Numbered from the stretch's first letter, positions 13,850-26,805 are shown. The stretch: DNA of 64,000 nt from Lantana camara (GCA_037501455.1 CM074857.1:103883501-103947500); one strand, 5' to 3'. Notes: generated by a model not told the origin, from the sequence alone. Program-made: numbers and translations.

Positions 13850-13854
13850 GAATC

Positions 13855-14421
13855 TGATGTTTGTCAAAAATTCGACAAACACCAATTAATTTATTTATGT
13901 AGGAAAGAAATCCAATCAATCTGTAAAAAGAGGAAATAAATAAAGAAAATGAGTATTGACGTAAATTGCAGAAAAAATAAGTGAGAAATATGAATAATGG
14001 TAAATGAGAATAAAATATGAAATTGCTGATAATTCGTCTGTCTCTTGGATCTTCTGTGTACAAAAGAATTCTGAATAATATAATCTCTATGCTAGCACAA
14101 CGATGGAAATTGCAGTCAAAGAATGGTGGAAAGAGGATGCTAAAAATATGATTGCTGGAGTTTTCTGTAGAAGTTGCAGAATGACGATGAATCTCCGTGA
14201 CTAATTTTTCAGAGAAGTATATCAAGTTTAGGGTTTCTTCCAGGTTCAATGTATCTGGTCCTCCTCCCTTCTCTCTCCTCCAAGATTAGTTGTAGCCTCT
14301 CCTAAAGTCTTGGCACGTTCAAAAATCTCAAACCACGTCATCTTCCTTTTTCTTCCATGATCTTCTCCTCTTTATAATTAATATTCTTTAATTAAATAAT
14401 GTGGAAATTAGGTCCACATCA
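13855..14421 (-). repeat. 3' LTR of the gypsy element
   Basis: 567 bp, direct repeat of 26808-27374. Ends TGATGTGG and AACATCA on the minus strand. Adjoins the polypurine tract on its inner side. Confidence 0.95.
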
Positions 14422-14440
14422 TCACTCCCCCCTACTCTTA
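14422..14440 (-). other. Polypurine tract of the gypsy element
   Basis: The minus strand reads GTAGGGGGGAGTGA directly before the 3' LTR, the expected place for the plus-strand primer of reverse transcription. Confidence 0.8.
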
Positions 14441-16856
14441 CAGTCGAACAGTGTGGACGACTGTGAGAGTAGTGAATTTTGGAGAACAACTCTGGCGGCT
14501 GAATGTGTTAAACTGGCTGAACTCCCTTCCTGGATACGGTGATTGCCTCGTTAAAAACCTCACTCGGGAAAACCACGTGGGACAAAATCCTCATGAGTAA
14601 AAAGAGTACCACCGTTGCGTCCCGTACCCAGGGTTTGTTTGTGATTCTGCTTTCGTAATTGGCTCAACACTCTGCTTCTTGGGATCCTCCTGACTTCCTA
14701 CTTAGGATCTCGTTGCTCCTTCCAGCTTGCTAATCTGACTTTTACATGCTCCTTTCTGCTCATGTATTTCTTTCTGCTTTTCTCCTCCTGACCACTTGGT
14801 CCCCTTCTGCTCTTTCTTTCCCGTCAGCTTAATTATAACTGTTTCTTTTCCTCCAAACCTTGGCGGGAGTTCCTGTAATGCATATTTCTCAAAATGTAAT
14901 GCATTTCTAGATATGATCATATCTTAAGTCACGAACACGATAATTCCAAATTTCTAAGATGAATCAACAAATCCAATAAGATAAATTCTCAAGCATCAAG
15001 GTACCGAAGATAATTTGCTAAAAATTATTAAAATTGATTCTCTTGGGTTTGAATATCTCGCGAGGATAACTCTGAATCTTCTATGATCAATTAATCAACT
15101 TAGAGTTATCATATAATAATTAGACACTTTCATGAAAAAGGGGTAAATTAAAGAAAAGAAAGGATGTCACCGGGAGTTGAAGAACTCTAGTCAAATAGGG
15201 TCTCCTTGTCTTGAATTAATTCAAAACCCCTCTCTACTTCCCTTACTCTTCATACGAGATTAGCAGTAAAAGGGGACATTGCAACCATCAGATGTCTTCT
15301 TCCTTTCCTTGGGTGAGAAAAACAGGACTTCTACCTCCCTCTTCTGTATATATATATATATATTTTAATTTTTCGGACGAAGTGGAGCTGACATCCTTTG
15401 CTCCTTTCTCTTGCAGCGCCGTTGTTCCCCCGTCGCCGCGCCGCCGCTGTTCAGTTAAGGAGCCGCCGTTCTCGGCGTTTTCTCCCCTTTTTCTTTTCTT
15501 TTTCGGTGATCTTTTGAGAGGATCGGGGCCCACGGGCTGTAGATTTGAGCTTCTCTCCCGAAATCGGGGCTCAAACTTGAAGAATCCCTTGATTTCTCGC
15601 AGTGCCGCCACGTCGCCGTCATCCGCCGCCTACATAGGTAAACCTCCATCTCTTTCACTTTCCTCTCCTATATATATATATTTTTTTCTTTTTTCGATTT
15701 TCCCCCGAAATTGGGGCTTGAACCTCCAGGATCTGAGCGTTTTCTTGCGGTTTTATGCAGCGCGCCGTCCGGGAGTCGCGCCAGCACCACCTCACCAACG
15801 TGCTGCCGCCTCTGAGCCCTCTTTCTCCATTTTTTTTTTCTTTTGGACAACAGGAGCTGATGCTCTTCTCTTCTTTGCAGATCTAGGCTCGTCTCGCCGC
15901 TACTTGTCCGCCAGCTCACCGCCGCGAGCCACCATCCCATCGCTGGTCTTCTTCCGCACAGGTGCGGCTTTCGCCTTCTCTTTTTTCTTCCCTTTTTTTT
16001 TTTCTTTTTTTTTTGGGACGGACGAAGAGTTTGTGGCTCAGATCTACTTGCTTTGCTTCATGTCCGGCATCTCTTGCCGCCGTGTTGTGGGCCGCGCCAC
16101 CGCCGCGCCGCCGACATTCAGCCGCTGCTGCCTTTCTTCTCTCTCTTATTACTTTTTTTTTCTTCAGCCTTCCTTAAATCCATTTTACTAAAGAGATCCC
16201 CTTTTGTTCGCAGATCTGGAGCGAGGAAAACCGACTCATTGTCTCCTATTTTAATCATCATCTCCTCTGTTGATAAGATCTCCTGCCTCGGTAAGCTTTC
16301 TTTGGAATTTTGTGTCTTGGAATGGGCTGGATTTGCTGATAATTGTTAGGGATATCCCTTGTTGAGAAAAGATAATTGATATTATGAATTCTTGTTGCTT
16401 TATTGGCATGTTGTTCGATGTTGGATGGGTACTTGTTGCCGAATTGATGGTGTCCTCTCGTGGGTACTGCTCCAGCTTCTAAAGGTGAAGATTGTGATTT
16501 ATCCCTTTGAAAATTTATTGGGTTGTTGCTCGGTTGTAATAAAGACAATGGATTATCTTGTAATGAATGTTGAAAGTGATTCTTGTAATAAAAGTGTATT
16601 GAAACAGCTTTTATAATGCATGTCTTGTTGGGTTGTTGTCGGGGAAATTGTCTCCTTCTCTTTGTCTTGTTTTGGGAGATTACATTTGCACCCCCCTCTT
16701 TATTTCTTTACTTCATAGTTGTTGTTGAGTACGTGTTATGGGAGGTTGCTGTTTGCCACGTGTATGACATGCTCTTCCCTTCTGTTTTGTTCCCTTGCTT
16801 GTATTTTTTTTTCTTTTTCATCCCTACTGCTGGGGGGATTACAGGAACCTTCAGGT
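14441..16856 (+). other. Element 3' non-coding part and leader of the antisense gene
   Basis: No protein domain. Between 15300 and 16200 there are several diverged units, each with a pyrimidine-rich tract, a CAG-type acceptor-like end, then GC-rich coding-like sequence; a block reading gaaatcggggctcaaac (near 15560) recurs as gaaattggggcttgaac (near 15706). This may be the promoter and 5' untranslated exons of the antisense gene, but no transcript evidence exists here. Confidence 0.4.
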
Positions 16857-19558
16857 ATGGATTCCCAAGACAAGGAGCTGGAAGAGTATCCTATAGCCTG
16901 CCCAGCACCTCTTCTGCTCATGGACCCTCCTACTGAGCCCCGAACTATTACGGACCAGGGTCTCCCCGCTGATCTACCAACTTCTGATTACGTTCTTGAT
17001 ATCTCTACTAGCAGCCCTGCTGATCCGCCAGCTATCGGTTCTGCTCCTGGTCTTGCTACTAGTAGCCCCGCTGATCAGTCAGCTACCGGTTCTGCTCCTC
17101 CACCTCCTGCAGATCTTCCAGCGGATCCTACAGGGGCCCTTGAGGTTGATTCGGACGATATGACGGATTCGGATCCCGGAGATGGGGGGGAGTATGATTA
17201 TAAATCTTGTGACATGACGGAGGAGCAGTTACAGAGGGTTGTCAGGCGATTAGAGCTTCCTGCTGGCTGGGAGGTGTTCCTTCCAGGTCCAGGCGAGGGG
17301 CCCGACCATGCACCTGAGGGGGCGGCCTGCTTTTTCGTGGCCCAGGTGGATGCCGGCCTACGCTTCCCGGTCCCTTCATTTCTGGCTGAGGTATCCGACA
17401 CCTTTCGCATGAGCCTGGGCCAGTTGTGTCCCAACGCCGTGACTCTACTCCTCAGCTATGCCGTCCTTACGAGCTATACAGGGTACCGACGGGGCCTATG
17501 GAGTTTCGAGATGATTTCATTTTGCGAATGAGCAACTATGGGTTCTACTACATCACCCCTCGGGTGAAGCCCGCCTTCCTGCGACTTCGTGATTCCCCGC
17601 GGGATTGGGATACCCGGTATTTCTTCGTGCGCCCTTCTAGCGAGGGATGGGGCAGGCAGATGTATACCGCCTGGCGGTCTTGTCCTTCCTCTATTACGCA
17701 GACCCAGTTGACGGATATTTTTTCAGAGTCTAAGGCTCGCCGGAAGATTTTGCAAAGATATTTATGTACCGCCGTAGAGCTATGCTCTAGTTCCCTCCTT
17801 TCGTATTTTGGTTTGATCCCCCAGCACGTACCTCTTGAGAGGTCGATTGGTAGCCTGTTTATTCTTATCTTTTACATGATCTTATCTACTTTATGTGATA
17901 ACTTGCATCATACGCCTCCTGCTTTCTTCCTAATATTTGGCTTTCTCCTTATTTTGTAGACAAAATTATGAGGCAATATCGCGTGACCCGTCGGCCCCCT
18001 CTTGCTCAAGCTGAAGAGAATTCTCCAGAGAGACGCACACCTCCACGCAGGCGTCGCAAGCCACGCTCCGGCACTGCTGCGGGCTATCACCAGGCAGGGG
18101 GTAGATCCTCCTGGGGGCATCCCCTCCTGCTTATCGGGCAGACCGCCAGCTTGACCTTCCTGCTCGTGCATCCCGCAAGCGTTCTCCTCACCGCTTTGAC
18201 GAGCCCCACAAGAGGCACCGAGAAGTGCGTAGGTCTCTCAGCCCTCCAGTCGATGAGTAGACCGTTCATGCCTCTAAAGGAAAAGGGCCTCTTCACCCTC
18301 CTGCCGGGTGATAGGACCAGGGTTGGAGGAGCAGAGAGAGAGATTCGTCCCTCCTGCTACTGGCACATCATCTGCAGTTCCTACTTTTGATCGTCCCACT
18401 GCTTCCTCTCAGCGTCTGCCTGATCAGGATGATTGTATCTTCTTCGATTCCCAGGGTGATTTGGGATTGAGGCTTTTGAAGGGTTTACCTACAGCGACAG
18501 ACAGGGATTTCATGGTTGGGCTCTCCCGAGAGGTCTTTCCTGCCAGAGCTGCACTCCACCTCGCGCAGGTACATCCAGCTTTTCACCTCCTCTTTTCCCT
18601 TCCACTATAATGCCGTTCTTATCCTTTTTCTTAACCTATTTCTCCTTTCGCAGGCGGGGATGCTCCTTGGCTGCTGGCATGATCAGGAGGCTGTCGTCCC
18701 TCCTACTATTGTCGAGGAGCTGACCAATCTCCAGCAGGAGACGGATACTCTCCGCCATGAGCTAGTGGCGGCCCATGTTTTGAAGAATGCCGCAGAAGGG
18801 AAAGTCGCATCTCTGGATGTGAAGCTGAAGGACTTACAGGCCTCTTATGACCAGAAGCGGAGGGAGCGCCTCGCAGCGGCTGCCCCACAGCCCATTTCCC
18901 TCCAGGTGGTCAACCAGTTCCTGGGGACGACAGCAGGGAAGACTCTTTTGGAGGGGCGCTTGATGCTCCGTCAGGCTGAGTACTTGACTTCCCCCGCATT
19001 CCAGCAGGCCGTTGATGAGGCCTCCATGCAGAAAGTTGCAGCAGCTTCCGCTTCTGCTTTCGAGCAGGGTTTTCGTGCGGGTTATGCCCGTCTAGTATCC
19101 TTGGGTCTCCTTACTCCTGGTACAACTCCTTCTACCACCGATATCCATCATGTTCAGTCTTCCCCTTCAGGTGCGTGTGCCCGTTAGTCTTCATACTTCA
19201 TTGTATTATTTCCTTCTTCTTGTTTTTCACGGTTTTCCTTCAACTTCTGTTAGTGATGGACTCTTTTGTTTTTGCTGCAGGCGAGGTCTCTGCTCCCCCT
19301 CCAGCTAGCAGCATCCATCCTACGGAGGGCAGTCATACCGTCCTGCCAGAACAGGCGGTTACTGCTGGTTCGCATTCTGGCCTGGGCGAGGCTTCCATTT
19401 CTGCTATTGGCCCTTCTGCTTCCACACCTTCTGCTAGTGTCCCACCAGCTCACGTTCCTACTGCCAGCTATCCTCCAGACATTACCCTTGCTGCTTCCAC
19501 CGTTCCTGCTGCTGCCCCTTCTGCCGGGCAGGTAGACCCGCCGGGGCCACAGACTTAG
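16857..19558 (+). pseudogene. Antisense accessory gene of the Tat element (gypsy-type 'Transposase_28'-like protein), spliced, with a frameshift
   Basis: This gene lies on the strand opposite gag-pol. It starts at an ATG (16857; MDSQDKELEEYP). A Pro/Ser/Asp-rich N-terminus leads into a segment with PVPSFLAEVSDTFRMSLGQL, then GFYYITPRVK and RDTRYFFV-like sequence, the pattern of the plant family called putative gypsy-type transposon. Around 17470-17485 the frame shifts by one, so this copy is broken. Downstream parts: an Arg-rich exon from 17960; an exon ending 18568 (HLAQ) joined in phase to 18654 (AGMLLGCW) across an 85-bp GT-AG intron; a coiled-coil-like exon to 19170; and a final Pro/Ala/Ser-rich exon 19281-19558. 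The last junction also keeps phase (g+gc). The donor before 17960 is not resolved. The protein's role is unknown; extra antisense genes at this place are known from Tat elements. Confidence 0.7.
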
Positions 19559-20777
19559 CTTTCTTTATGCTTCTCTTTGGACTTCTTTCTTTCTTTATTG
19601 CTTTATCTTTTGCGAGCCGTTGATTTTTCCGGTTCCAGACTTAGCATTTTGGGATTTAGACTCGTTGGATTCTGGTTTTCTTTGGTATGCCTTTTGTTTG
19701 GATGACTATGTTTTGACTCGTTTTCCTCGAGTGTGCACATGAACTTTCTCTTTCCTTGTTGCCCAGAACATTTTAGGGCTTTTTGAATGGAATAAACGGT
19801 TGAACACTTGGTTTTCTGTTTTGGCACATGCTTGTTACATTGTATGGGCATCTGGCTGCGTTAGTCTTTCTTTTCTTTTCAATCTACTAGTAGGAAGTAG
19901 ACAGTCCAAGGAGGAGGTTCTGATGCGGTTCTGGTGAGGACCTTCTCCTTGTTCTGCCTGCTGCTTTCCTGATCATTTGAGAGCCTGTCCTTCCTACCAG
20001 GTTTTCATGGTATAAGACTGCCAGAGCCGTTTGTGCTGAGGGCATTCTCTCCGACCCTAGCAATAGCTGCTTCCTTCTAGCTAGGTGGCCAACCCGACTG
20101 GTGGTAGCAGGTGGAGAATCACTCCCAAGAGCCTTTCTTCCAGCTCTTCCCAAGGCGTATGCGTAATCAACGCGCCTTCCTAAGAGGGACTTATTTGTGT
20201 GCCCCCTTCACCCCGGGTAATCATTCATTGAAAATGTTCAGATTTTCAGTAATATAGCCTCGGAGGCCTTGCATGTGCCTGTCTCAAGTGTCAAATTAAT
20301 AATAATGCGGTGCACTCAGAGCGTAACCCAGCATAAGTCATTTTTTCCTTATCACAATGCGTATGTGTCGAGGGCATAGCACGAGCTGGTTCTTTTTCTC
20401 ATCATCATGCATTCTTACAAATCCCATGAAGTTAGTTATTCAAATAAAACATAAACATGAAACATAATCTTCTTCATTCGCATGAATCAAAATGTCAAAA
20501 ATTCTATGTAAACAACTATCGAAAGTGCGAACAACAACTTTGGAACCTGGAAATTCTGATAATACGTTTCTCCTCCTGCTCTCCTTCCAGGTGTACGGGT
20601 CGCGAGCCTGCTTAGCGGGAAAACCCCCTCAGGTTTTGGTGGGAACCTGGAAGTTCTGGTAATGCATCCCTCCTCTGGCTCTCCTTCCAGGTGTGCGCCC
20701 CTGCTTAGTAGAAGAACCTTTTCAGGTTTTGCACGTTCCAGGGTCGGGATAGCTTCTTTCCGTTAGCATCATCCAGC
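19559..20777. other. Spacer between antisense gene and integrase, with tandem repeat
   Basis: No gene. A roughly 115-bp unit, marked by gaacctggaarttctgrtaa and ctctccttccaggtgt, occurs twice at about 20546-20745. Confidence 0.45.
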
Positions 20778-22014
20778 TCATAAGCTCCTCGATCCACGAT
20801 CCACGATCTTTACGACTTTGTAAGGCCCTTCCCAGCTGGGGCCCAGTTTGCCAACAGGTTTCAAGGCATCTGCCCTCCTAAGCACCAGGTCTCCCACCTG
20901 GAAGTCACGTACTTTCACCTTCCTATTGTAAGCCGCCACCATTTGGTTCTTATACTTTGCCATTCGTATAAGTGCTCGATCCCTTGCCTCTTCTATAGTA
21001 TCCAAGCTCTCCTTCATTATTGCTTCGTTCTTTTCTTCATTGTAGGCTTCCACTCGTGGCGAGGGCATGGCTATTTCAGCAGGAATGACCGCTTCAGCGC
21101 CGTATACCAGGTTGAAAGGTGTCTCTCCCGTGGTCACACTAGGAGTGGTTCGGTGAGTCCACAAGATTGCGGGCAGTTCGGTGGCCCATTTTCCTCTAGC
21201 TCCTTCCACTCTAGTCTTGAGGCCATGTAAGATGAGTCGATTCATTACTTTTACCTGCCCGTTTGCCTGCGGGTGATAAACGGCCGAGAAGCATTGTCGG
21301 ATCCCTAGCTGCTGGCACCATTCCTTCAGCTGAGCTCCTATGAATTGCCTTTCATTGTCCGAGACCAGCTCTCTCGGGACACCAAATCGGCACACTACAT
21401 TTCCTTTAAGAACTTTATTATTTCTTTCTCCGTGATCTTTACTAAAGCTTCCGCTTCCACCAATTTGCTGAAGTAATCTACGGCTACAATCATGAACCGT
21501 GTTTGCCCTTTTCCAGGGGGAAGGGGGCCAACTATATCGATGCCCCATTTGGCGAAGGGGCATGGTGAATACATTGCTATGAGAGGTTCAGCTGGCTGGT
21601 GCAGGTGGGGAACGTATTTCTGACATTGCTCGCACTTTGCAACGAACTCCCTAGCATCCGCTTTGATGGTTGGCCAAAAATATCCTGCCCTCAACACCTT
21701 TCCCGCTAGCGCGGTCCAGCCGGAATGACTTCCACAACTCCCTTCGTGTATTTCTCGCAGCAGGTAGTGGCTTTCCTTCGATGGCAAGCATTTGAGCAGG
21801 GGCATTGTCATTGATCTTCTATATAGGAAACCTCGCATCACCACAAATCGGGCAGCTTTTCGCTGCACTCTCAGCGCCTCCTTTCTGTCAGCTGGAAGTA
21901 TATCATGCAGTAGGTAGTCCAGGATCTCGTCCCTCCAGTCCTGCTCTTCCTGCCCCATCAGCACTTCCTGGTCTGCATTCGCGTCCTGCTCTAGCGCCCC
22001 AGCAGGAAGTGTCA
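20778..22014 (-). pseudogene. Tat-type integrase, frameshifted, catalytic Glu replaced
   Basis: The N-terminal HHCC zinc finger is seen as REIHEGSCGSHSG then CEQC. The catalytic core has the first aspartate in GIDIVGPLP and the second in LVSDNERQF. The third catalytic residue is expected at the E of a YHPQANGQVE-type motif, but the sequence reads NGQVKVMNR, so Glu is replaced by Lys (codon aaa). The C-terminal part continues to a GPYKVVKIVDRG motif. The domain is split over two frames that overlap at 21395-21563, so at least one frameshift is present. Integrase inserts the cDNA into the host chromosome; this copy should be inactive. Confidence 0.88.
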
Positions 22015-24045
22015 GAACTGTAATCTTCCTGGTATGGACACCCTCCAACGAACTAGCCATCTTGGCTAGTCGATCTGCTTTCTTGTTTTCGTCGCGTGGT
22101 ATCTGCTCCAGCTGGAAGGTAACAAATTCTGTCTTCATTTCATTCACTTTAGTTAAGTAGACCCTCATCCTTTCTTCATGAGCTTCATACTTTCCCTCCA
22201 CCTGGTAGGATACCAGCTGCGAGTCTGAATACACCACCAGGTGCTGCGCTCCAACTTCTTTGGCTAGCTTCAGTCCCATGATCAATACCTCATACTCCGC
22301 TTCGTTATTGGATGCTTTGAAATCGAATCTGATAGCAAATTTGAATTCGTCTCCCTCGGGACTAGTTATCACCACTCCAGCTCCACTTCCTGAGCTAGTG
22401 GATGAACCATCAACGTGCAACAACCACCTGCGCCCTTTCTGCTCGGGCGCCGTGGTCATCTCTGATATGAAGTCCGCCAGGGCTTGTGCTTTGATCGATG
22501 TCCTTGGGGAATATGATATATCAAATTCCCCCAGCTCCATGGCCCATTCGATCAGCCTTCCTGATGTCTCCGGCTTCCCGAGCACTTGCCTCATGGGATA
22601 ATTCGTACGGACCACTATCGCATGCGATAGAAAGTATGGTCACAATCTTCGAGTTGTAACCATGAGTGCCAACGCCAGCTTTTCCATATCCGGGTAGCGC
22701 TGTTCTGCTCCTTTGAGCACTTTGCTAACATAATACACCGGCTTCTGGGTTCCTCCTTCCTCCCGGAGCAGAACGGAGCTGACGGCTTGGCCTGATACTG
22801 CCAGGTATACGTATAAAGGCTCTCCTGGTACGGGCTTAACCAAGAGGGGTATTCCTTCCAGGTACGCCTTCAGGTCTTCGAAAGCCTTCTGGTATTCCGG
22901 ACTCCATGCAAACTTGCACGCATTTCTCAATACTCCAAAGAAAGGGAGGCTTTTTTTCTGCCAGCCTCGAGATGAAACGGCTCAGAGCTGCCATCCTCTC
23001 CGTCAGGCATTGCACTTCATTCGGTGTTGTTGGGGCCTTCATGTCCCGTATTGCTTGAATTTTTACAGGATTTGCTTGGATCCCCCTTTCCGTGACAATG
23101 TAACCGAGGAATTTTCCTCCCTTCACCCCAAAAGAGCACTTCAACGGGTTCAGCTTCATGTTGTATGTGCGCAGGACCTGGAAGGCTTCTTCCAGATCTG
23201 CCAGGTGAGTGTCTGACTTCCTGCTTTTCACCAGCATGTCATCTACGTAAACTTCCACGTTCCTCCCTATCTGATCTTTGAACATTCTATCTACCAGGCG
23301 CTGGTAGGTCGCTCCTGCGTTTTTCAGCCCGAAGGGCATGACCACGTAGCAATATGTCCCTCCAGCTGTGATGAAGCTCACTCTTTTCTGATTTGCCGGA
23401 TCCAAAGGGATTTGATGATAGCCTTGCGAGGCGTCCATCATATTGAGGAGTTCACACCCGGAGGTGGAATCCACCAGCTGATCTATGTTAGGCAATGGGT
23501 AGAAATCCTTGGGGGCATGCGTTATTCAAATTTCTGAAATCGACACACATGCGCCATTTGTTTTCCTTCTTGGGGACCAGGACCACATTGGACAACCATT
23601 CAGGAAACTGAATCTCCTTGATGTGACCGGCAGCTAGTAGCATGTCCACCTGGTCTTGTATGATTTTGTCCCTTTTAGGTCCGTGCGTCCTCTTCTTTTG
23701 CTTCACCGGCCGAATCTTCGGATCTACATTCAGCCGGTGAACTGCCACGGAAGGGTCAATCCCCTCCAGTTGATCATCTGTCCATGCGAAAACATCCACA
23801 TTCCTTCTGAGGAAACCTGTCAGCTCCTCTTTCAAGTTGGGGTCCAGCTGCGATCCTATCCTTGTTGTCTTTTCGGGATCTCCGGGGATCAGCTCGATGC
23901 TCAATAGCTCTTCAGCGGGTTCTATTTTAGGGTGAGGTCCGTCCTGCTTGGTTTCTTCCAGCTTTCTTTTTTTTATCACTTCGACCTCTTTTCTCTCCCT
24001 CCTACTTAGCTTCCTTCCTGTCTGCTTGTTGGACAGTTTTGACAT
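22015..24045 (-). pseudogene. Reverse transcriptase and RNase H of the Tat element
   Basis: RT copies the element RNA into DNA. The fingers region is in 23488-24045 (VFAWTDDQLEGIDPSVAVHR, then a KWRMCVDFRNLN motif). The catalytic YVDD motif is in 22836-23495 (EVYVDDMLVKSR). The thumb and connection follow at 22640-22930, and the RNase H domain is in the first third of the 21395-22615 frame (HVDGSS with the first Asp, NNEAEY with Glu, YSDSQLV with Asp). Frame changes near 23490, 22880 and 22630 break the polyprotein into at least four pieces. Confidence 0.9.
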
Positions 24046-24607
24046 AGCACTTCCTGGAGGAATGCTGGTCTGCCGACACCTCTCCAGCTCCCTCTTGCGT
24101 GGGGAACTTGATCTTCATATGATAAGTGGAGATAACTGCCTGGAAAGAGTTCATAGCTGGTCTCCCGAGTATGGCATTGTAAGCTGAAGGTTTGTCCACC
24201 ACCAGGAACCTCACCATCCGGGTCCTCATCCTAGGCTTGGCTCCTAACGTAACAGGAAGGGAAATCATCCCCATAGGTCTGACAACCTCTCCGCCGAACC
24301 AGAACAGGGCAGTCTTCACAGGTTCGAGTTCAATTTTTCCCAAATCCATATGCTCGTATGCCTCTCGGAAGAGGATATCCACTGAACTCCCGCTGTCTAT
24401 GAAGACTCTTCCCATGCTGTAGCTGGAAATGCTGGCTGTTATGACCAGAGCGTCATTATGAGGAGCCTGAATTCCCTCCAGGTCTTCTGGTCCAAACTGC
24501 AGCATGGGCTGGTCCTGCCTGGTCGACCTCCATGATGAACGATCCTGCCTGCGTGTGAAAGGCAGCCTCCTGCGTGTGTGCTCTCCTAGCCCGATGGGAG
24601 TCCCCAT
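24002..24607 (-). pseudogene. Aspartic protease of the Tat element
   Basis: The retroviral-type protease motif is VFIDSGSSVDIL, with the catalytic DSG. A later ILGRPAMNSF block is typical of the domain's second half. The frame overlaps the RT frame at 24002-24045. Confidence 0.85.
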
Positions 24608-24922
24608 CTGCCGGTCATCCCATTATCATGTGGATGAACCCTTTCTGCTGCGGAGCTTCCTCCTGCTCGCGCCTTCCTGCTCTTTCTGCTCCTGTTGGGG
24701 GTGCCTCAATCAAAGGCCTATGCGGTGAGAGGTGCCTTCTTTTATCACCCCTCTTGATTGGTGATCCCTTCTGCCGTAGTTCTGTTTGGGAGGAACCCCT
24801 CCTGGTGTCCTCCGTCCTGGTGCACCCCTTCCAGGTGCATTTCTTGCAGGTAAATTCCCTCCTGCTGAGTTCCTCATTGGGAACATCTCCCAGCCTTTCG
24901 GCCGATCTCGGCATATCAGTTC

Positions 24923-26622
24923 CTATAAGTAGCCATCCTGAATTAATCTCTCGATTTCATTGCGCAGGTGACGACATTCATCCGTGTCATGTCCATAGTC
25001 GTTGTGAAACCGACAAAACCTCTCTGAGGGAGGCATGTGGGGCCCATTCTCCGCATTCCGGGGCCAATTCAAGAGCCCCGTTCCTTGAATTTGCATGAGA
25101 GTTTGAGCGGGTGTTGTACGTAGCGGCGTATACCGGTCATACCGAGGCCCAAGGCTCAAGAGGTGCTCCCTCCTTTCAGGTATTCTGATCCTTTTAGCCG
25201 GGGCGGGCAACCGCCCGTCCTCCTTTCTTTCCCTCCTCCTATCCGCTGTTGATTCGTCCTTTCCCGCTTCTGCTTCCTCTGAATTAATATACTTTTCTGC
25301 TCTGGTTAAGAGGTCATCCCAACTGGTAGGAGGCTTCTTGGAGAGTGAAGTGAAGAATGCTCCTTTCCTCAAGCCCTCTTCGAAGGCACTAGCGCACACT
25401 TCCGCAGTAGCAGAAGGGACTTCCAACACAGCTTTGGTGAACCTGTTGATGTAACTCCTCAAAGACTCCCCCTCTCTCTGCCTTACTGCGAAAAGAGTAT
25501 TTGAGTTTTCTGGTAGCCCCTGCTGCTAGTGAACTGATGTAAGAACAGTGCAGTAAACTGGTCGAAGGAATGTATAGATCCAGGCTCAAGCTACCGGGCC
25601 CACTCTTGCGCATTGTCCGTAAACGTGGTCAAGAACACTCTGCATTTCACCCCTTCACTGTACTGATATAGAAGAGCTAAATTCTCGAATCGATCCAGGT
25701 GCTTTTGGGGGTCCGTTGCCCCATTGTACTCCGGCAGCCCGGATGTCTTGCAACTTGGGAGGAGTTCATCAGCTAGGATCCTCTGGCTAAAAGGGCCACC
25801 CCTCCTGGTTACTCTGGCAGGTCATGCTCTCATTTACCTCTCCATCTCTTCCAACCTCTGCTGTAACCTGGCAGCCCAATCGGGCTGCTCGGGAAGGCCT
25901 GGTTCTCTTCTTCCCATCTGGTAATCCACGGGTAGCGGTGGCGCCATTGGCTGCCATGCAGCCCTGCCTGCTGCCCCGTTTCTGATCCCGCCTGCTCCTG
26001 GCAACACCAAGGGGTCCCCAACTGGAGGTAAGCCTTCTCCAGCTGAAGGGGGTATCATTCTTCTCATGGTCGGTTCTCTTTCATGCGGGGGCGGGGCTGT
26101 TTCGCGCCCCTGGGCCAATGGCTGGTCTCGCTGCACCGTAGCAGCAGCTACAGCGGCGTTAATCCATTGTTGGAACTCCCTAGCTGTAAGGTGAATGGGC
26201 ACGTCTGGCGATAAAAAGCTACTTCCTGATCCACCAGACCCGTCAGCTGCTCGCTTAGCCTGAAACTGCATAGCAGCGGCGCTGCTCCCCAACAACACCC
26301 CCCCAGGTATATCTGCCACCCTGGTAGTCTGCTGGTGGTTGAAGTTATGGTTCAGCAATGCCTCCAGCTCTTCCGTAGATGGCTGGTAGCCCGCCTGCCT
26401 GCCTGCTCCTACGGGCAGGTTCAATCTTTCAAGGAGGGACGTCCTTCCAGGTGAGGAGCCTCCTGCACTTGGAGGGGTCGGCAGGCCTGCACCTCCAACT
26501 TCGAGGTTCTCGCTTCGCGGATTCTTCAAACCTCCCATCAAGCTGGATTCCGGGAGATCCGCGTGGTCCTTAGTTAGTGGTGTGACTTCCGTAACCGTAA
26601 TGACGGTGGAGTCAGTTAACAC
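24923..26622 (-). pseudogene. Gag polyprotein of the Tat element
   Basis: The frame 25834-26622 starts at an ATG 185 bp inside the PBS and encodes a Gly/Pro-rich N-terminal part. Position 24923-25462 encodes the C-terminal capsid part and a zinc-knuckle-like segment (CRFHNDYGHDTDEC, then HLRNEIERLI) characteristic of Tat gag. The central capsid region at 25463-25833 is out of frame, so gag is broken. Gag packages the element RNA. Confidence 0.85.
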
Positions 26623-26790
26623 GGGAATACTTCCGATGAATAGCGGATTTGAAGCACTCCCATAGCTTTTTCAGCACCTGTCGTTGCTGGAGCAGATGGG
26701 TTGGCTGAAGTTGATACACCGCTAGATCCGGTCTTGGAAGCCATGAGAAATCGCAAAAACTCACGCCTTTTGCTCGATTTAATCGCCTTC

Positions 26791-26805
26791 CCACAGACGG
26801 CGCCA
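26791..26805 (-). other. Primer binding site of the gypsy element
   Basis: Two bases inside the 5' LTR the minus strand reads TGGCGCCGTCTGTGG. The first nine bases fit the 3' end of a tRNA ending in ACGGCGCCA, which suggests a tRNA-Asp-type primer; the rest does not extend that match. Confidence 0.7.

Noticed and set aside
13779..14249. 156-residue minus-strand frame, and its twin in 26612-27202
   Set aside because: Both lie in the LTR copies and are explained by them; no domain is visible.
15292..16191. 299-residue plus-strand frame in the gypsy element
   Set aside because: Ser/Phe/Pro-rich with long pyrimidine tracts; more likely leader and intron-like sequence of the antisense gene than a protein.
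20943..26573. Many plus-strand frames of 60-174 residues
   Set aside because: Antisense shadows of gag-pol of the minus-strand gypsy element.
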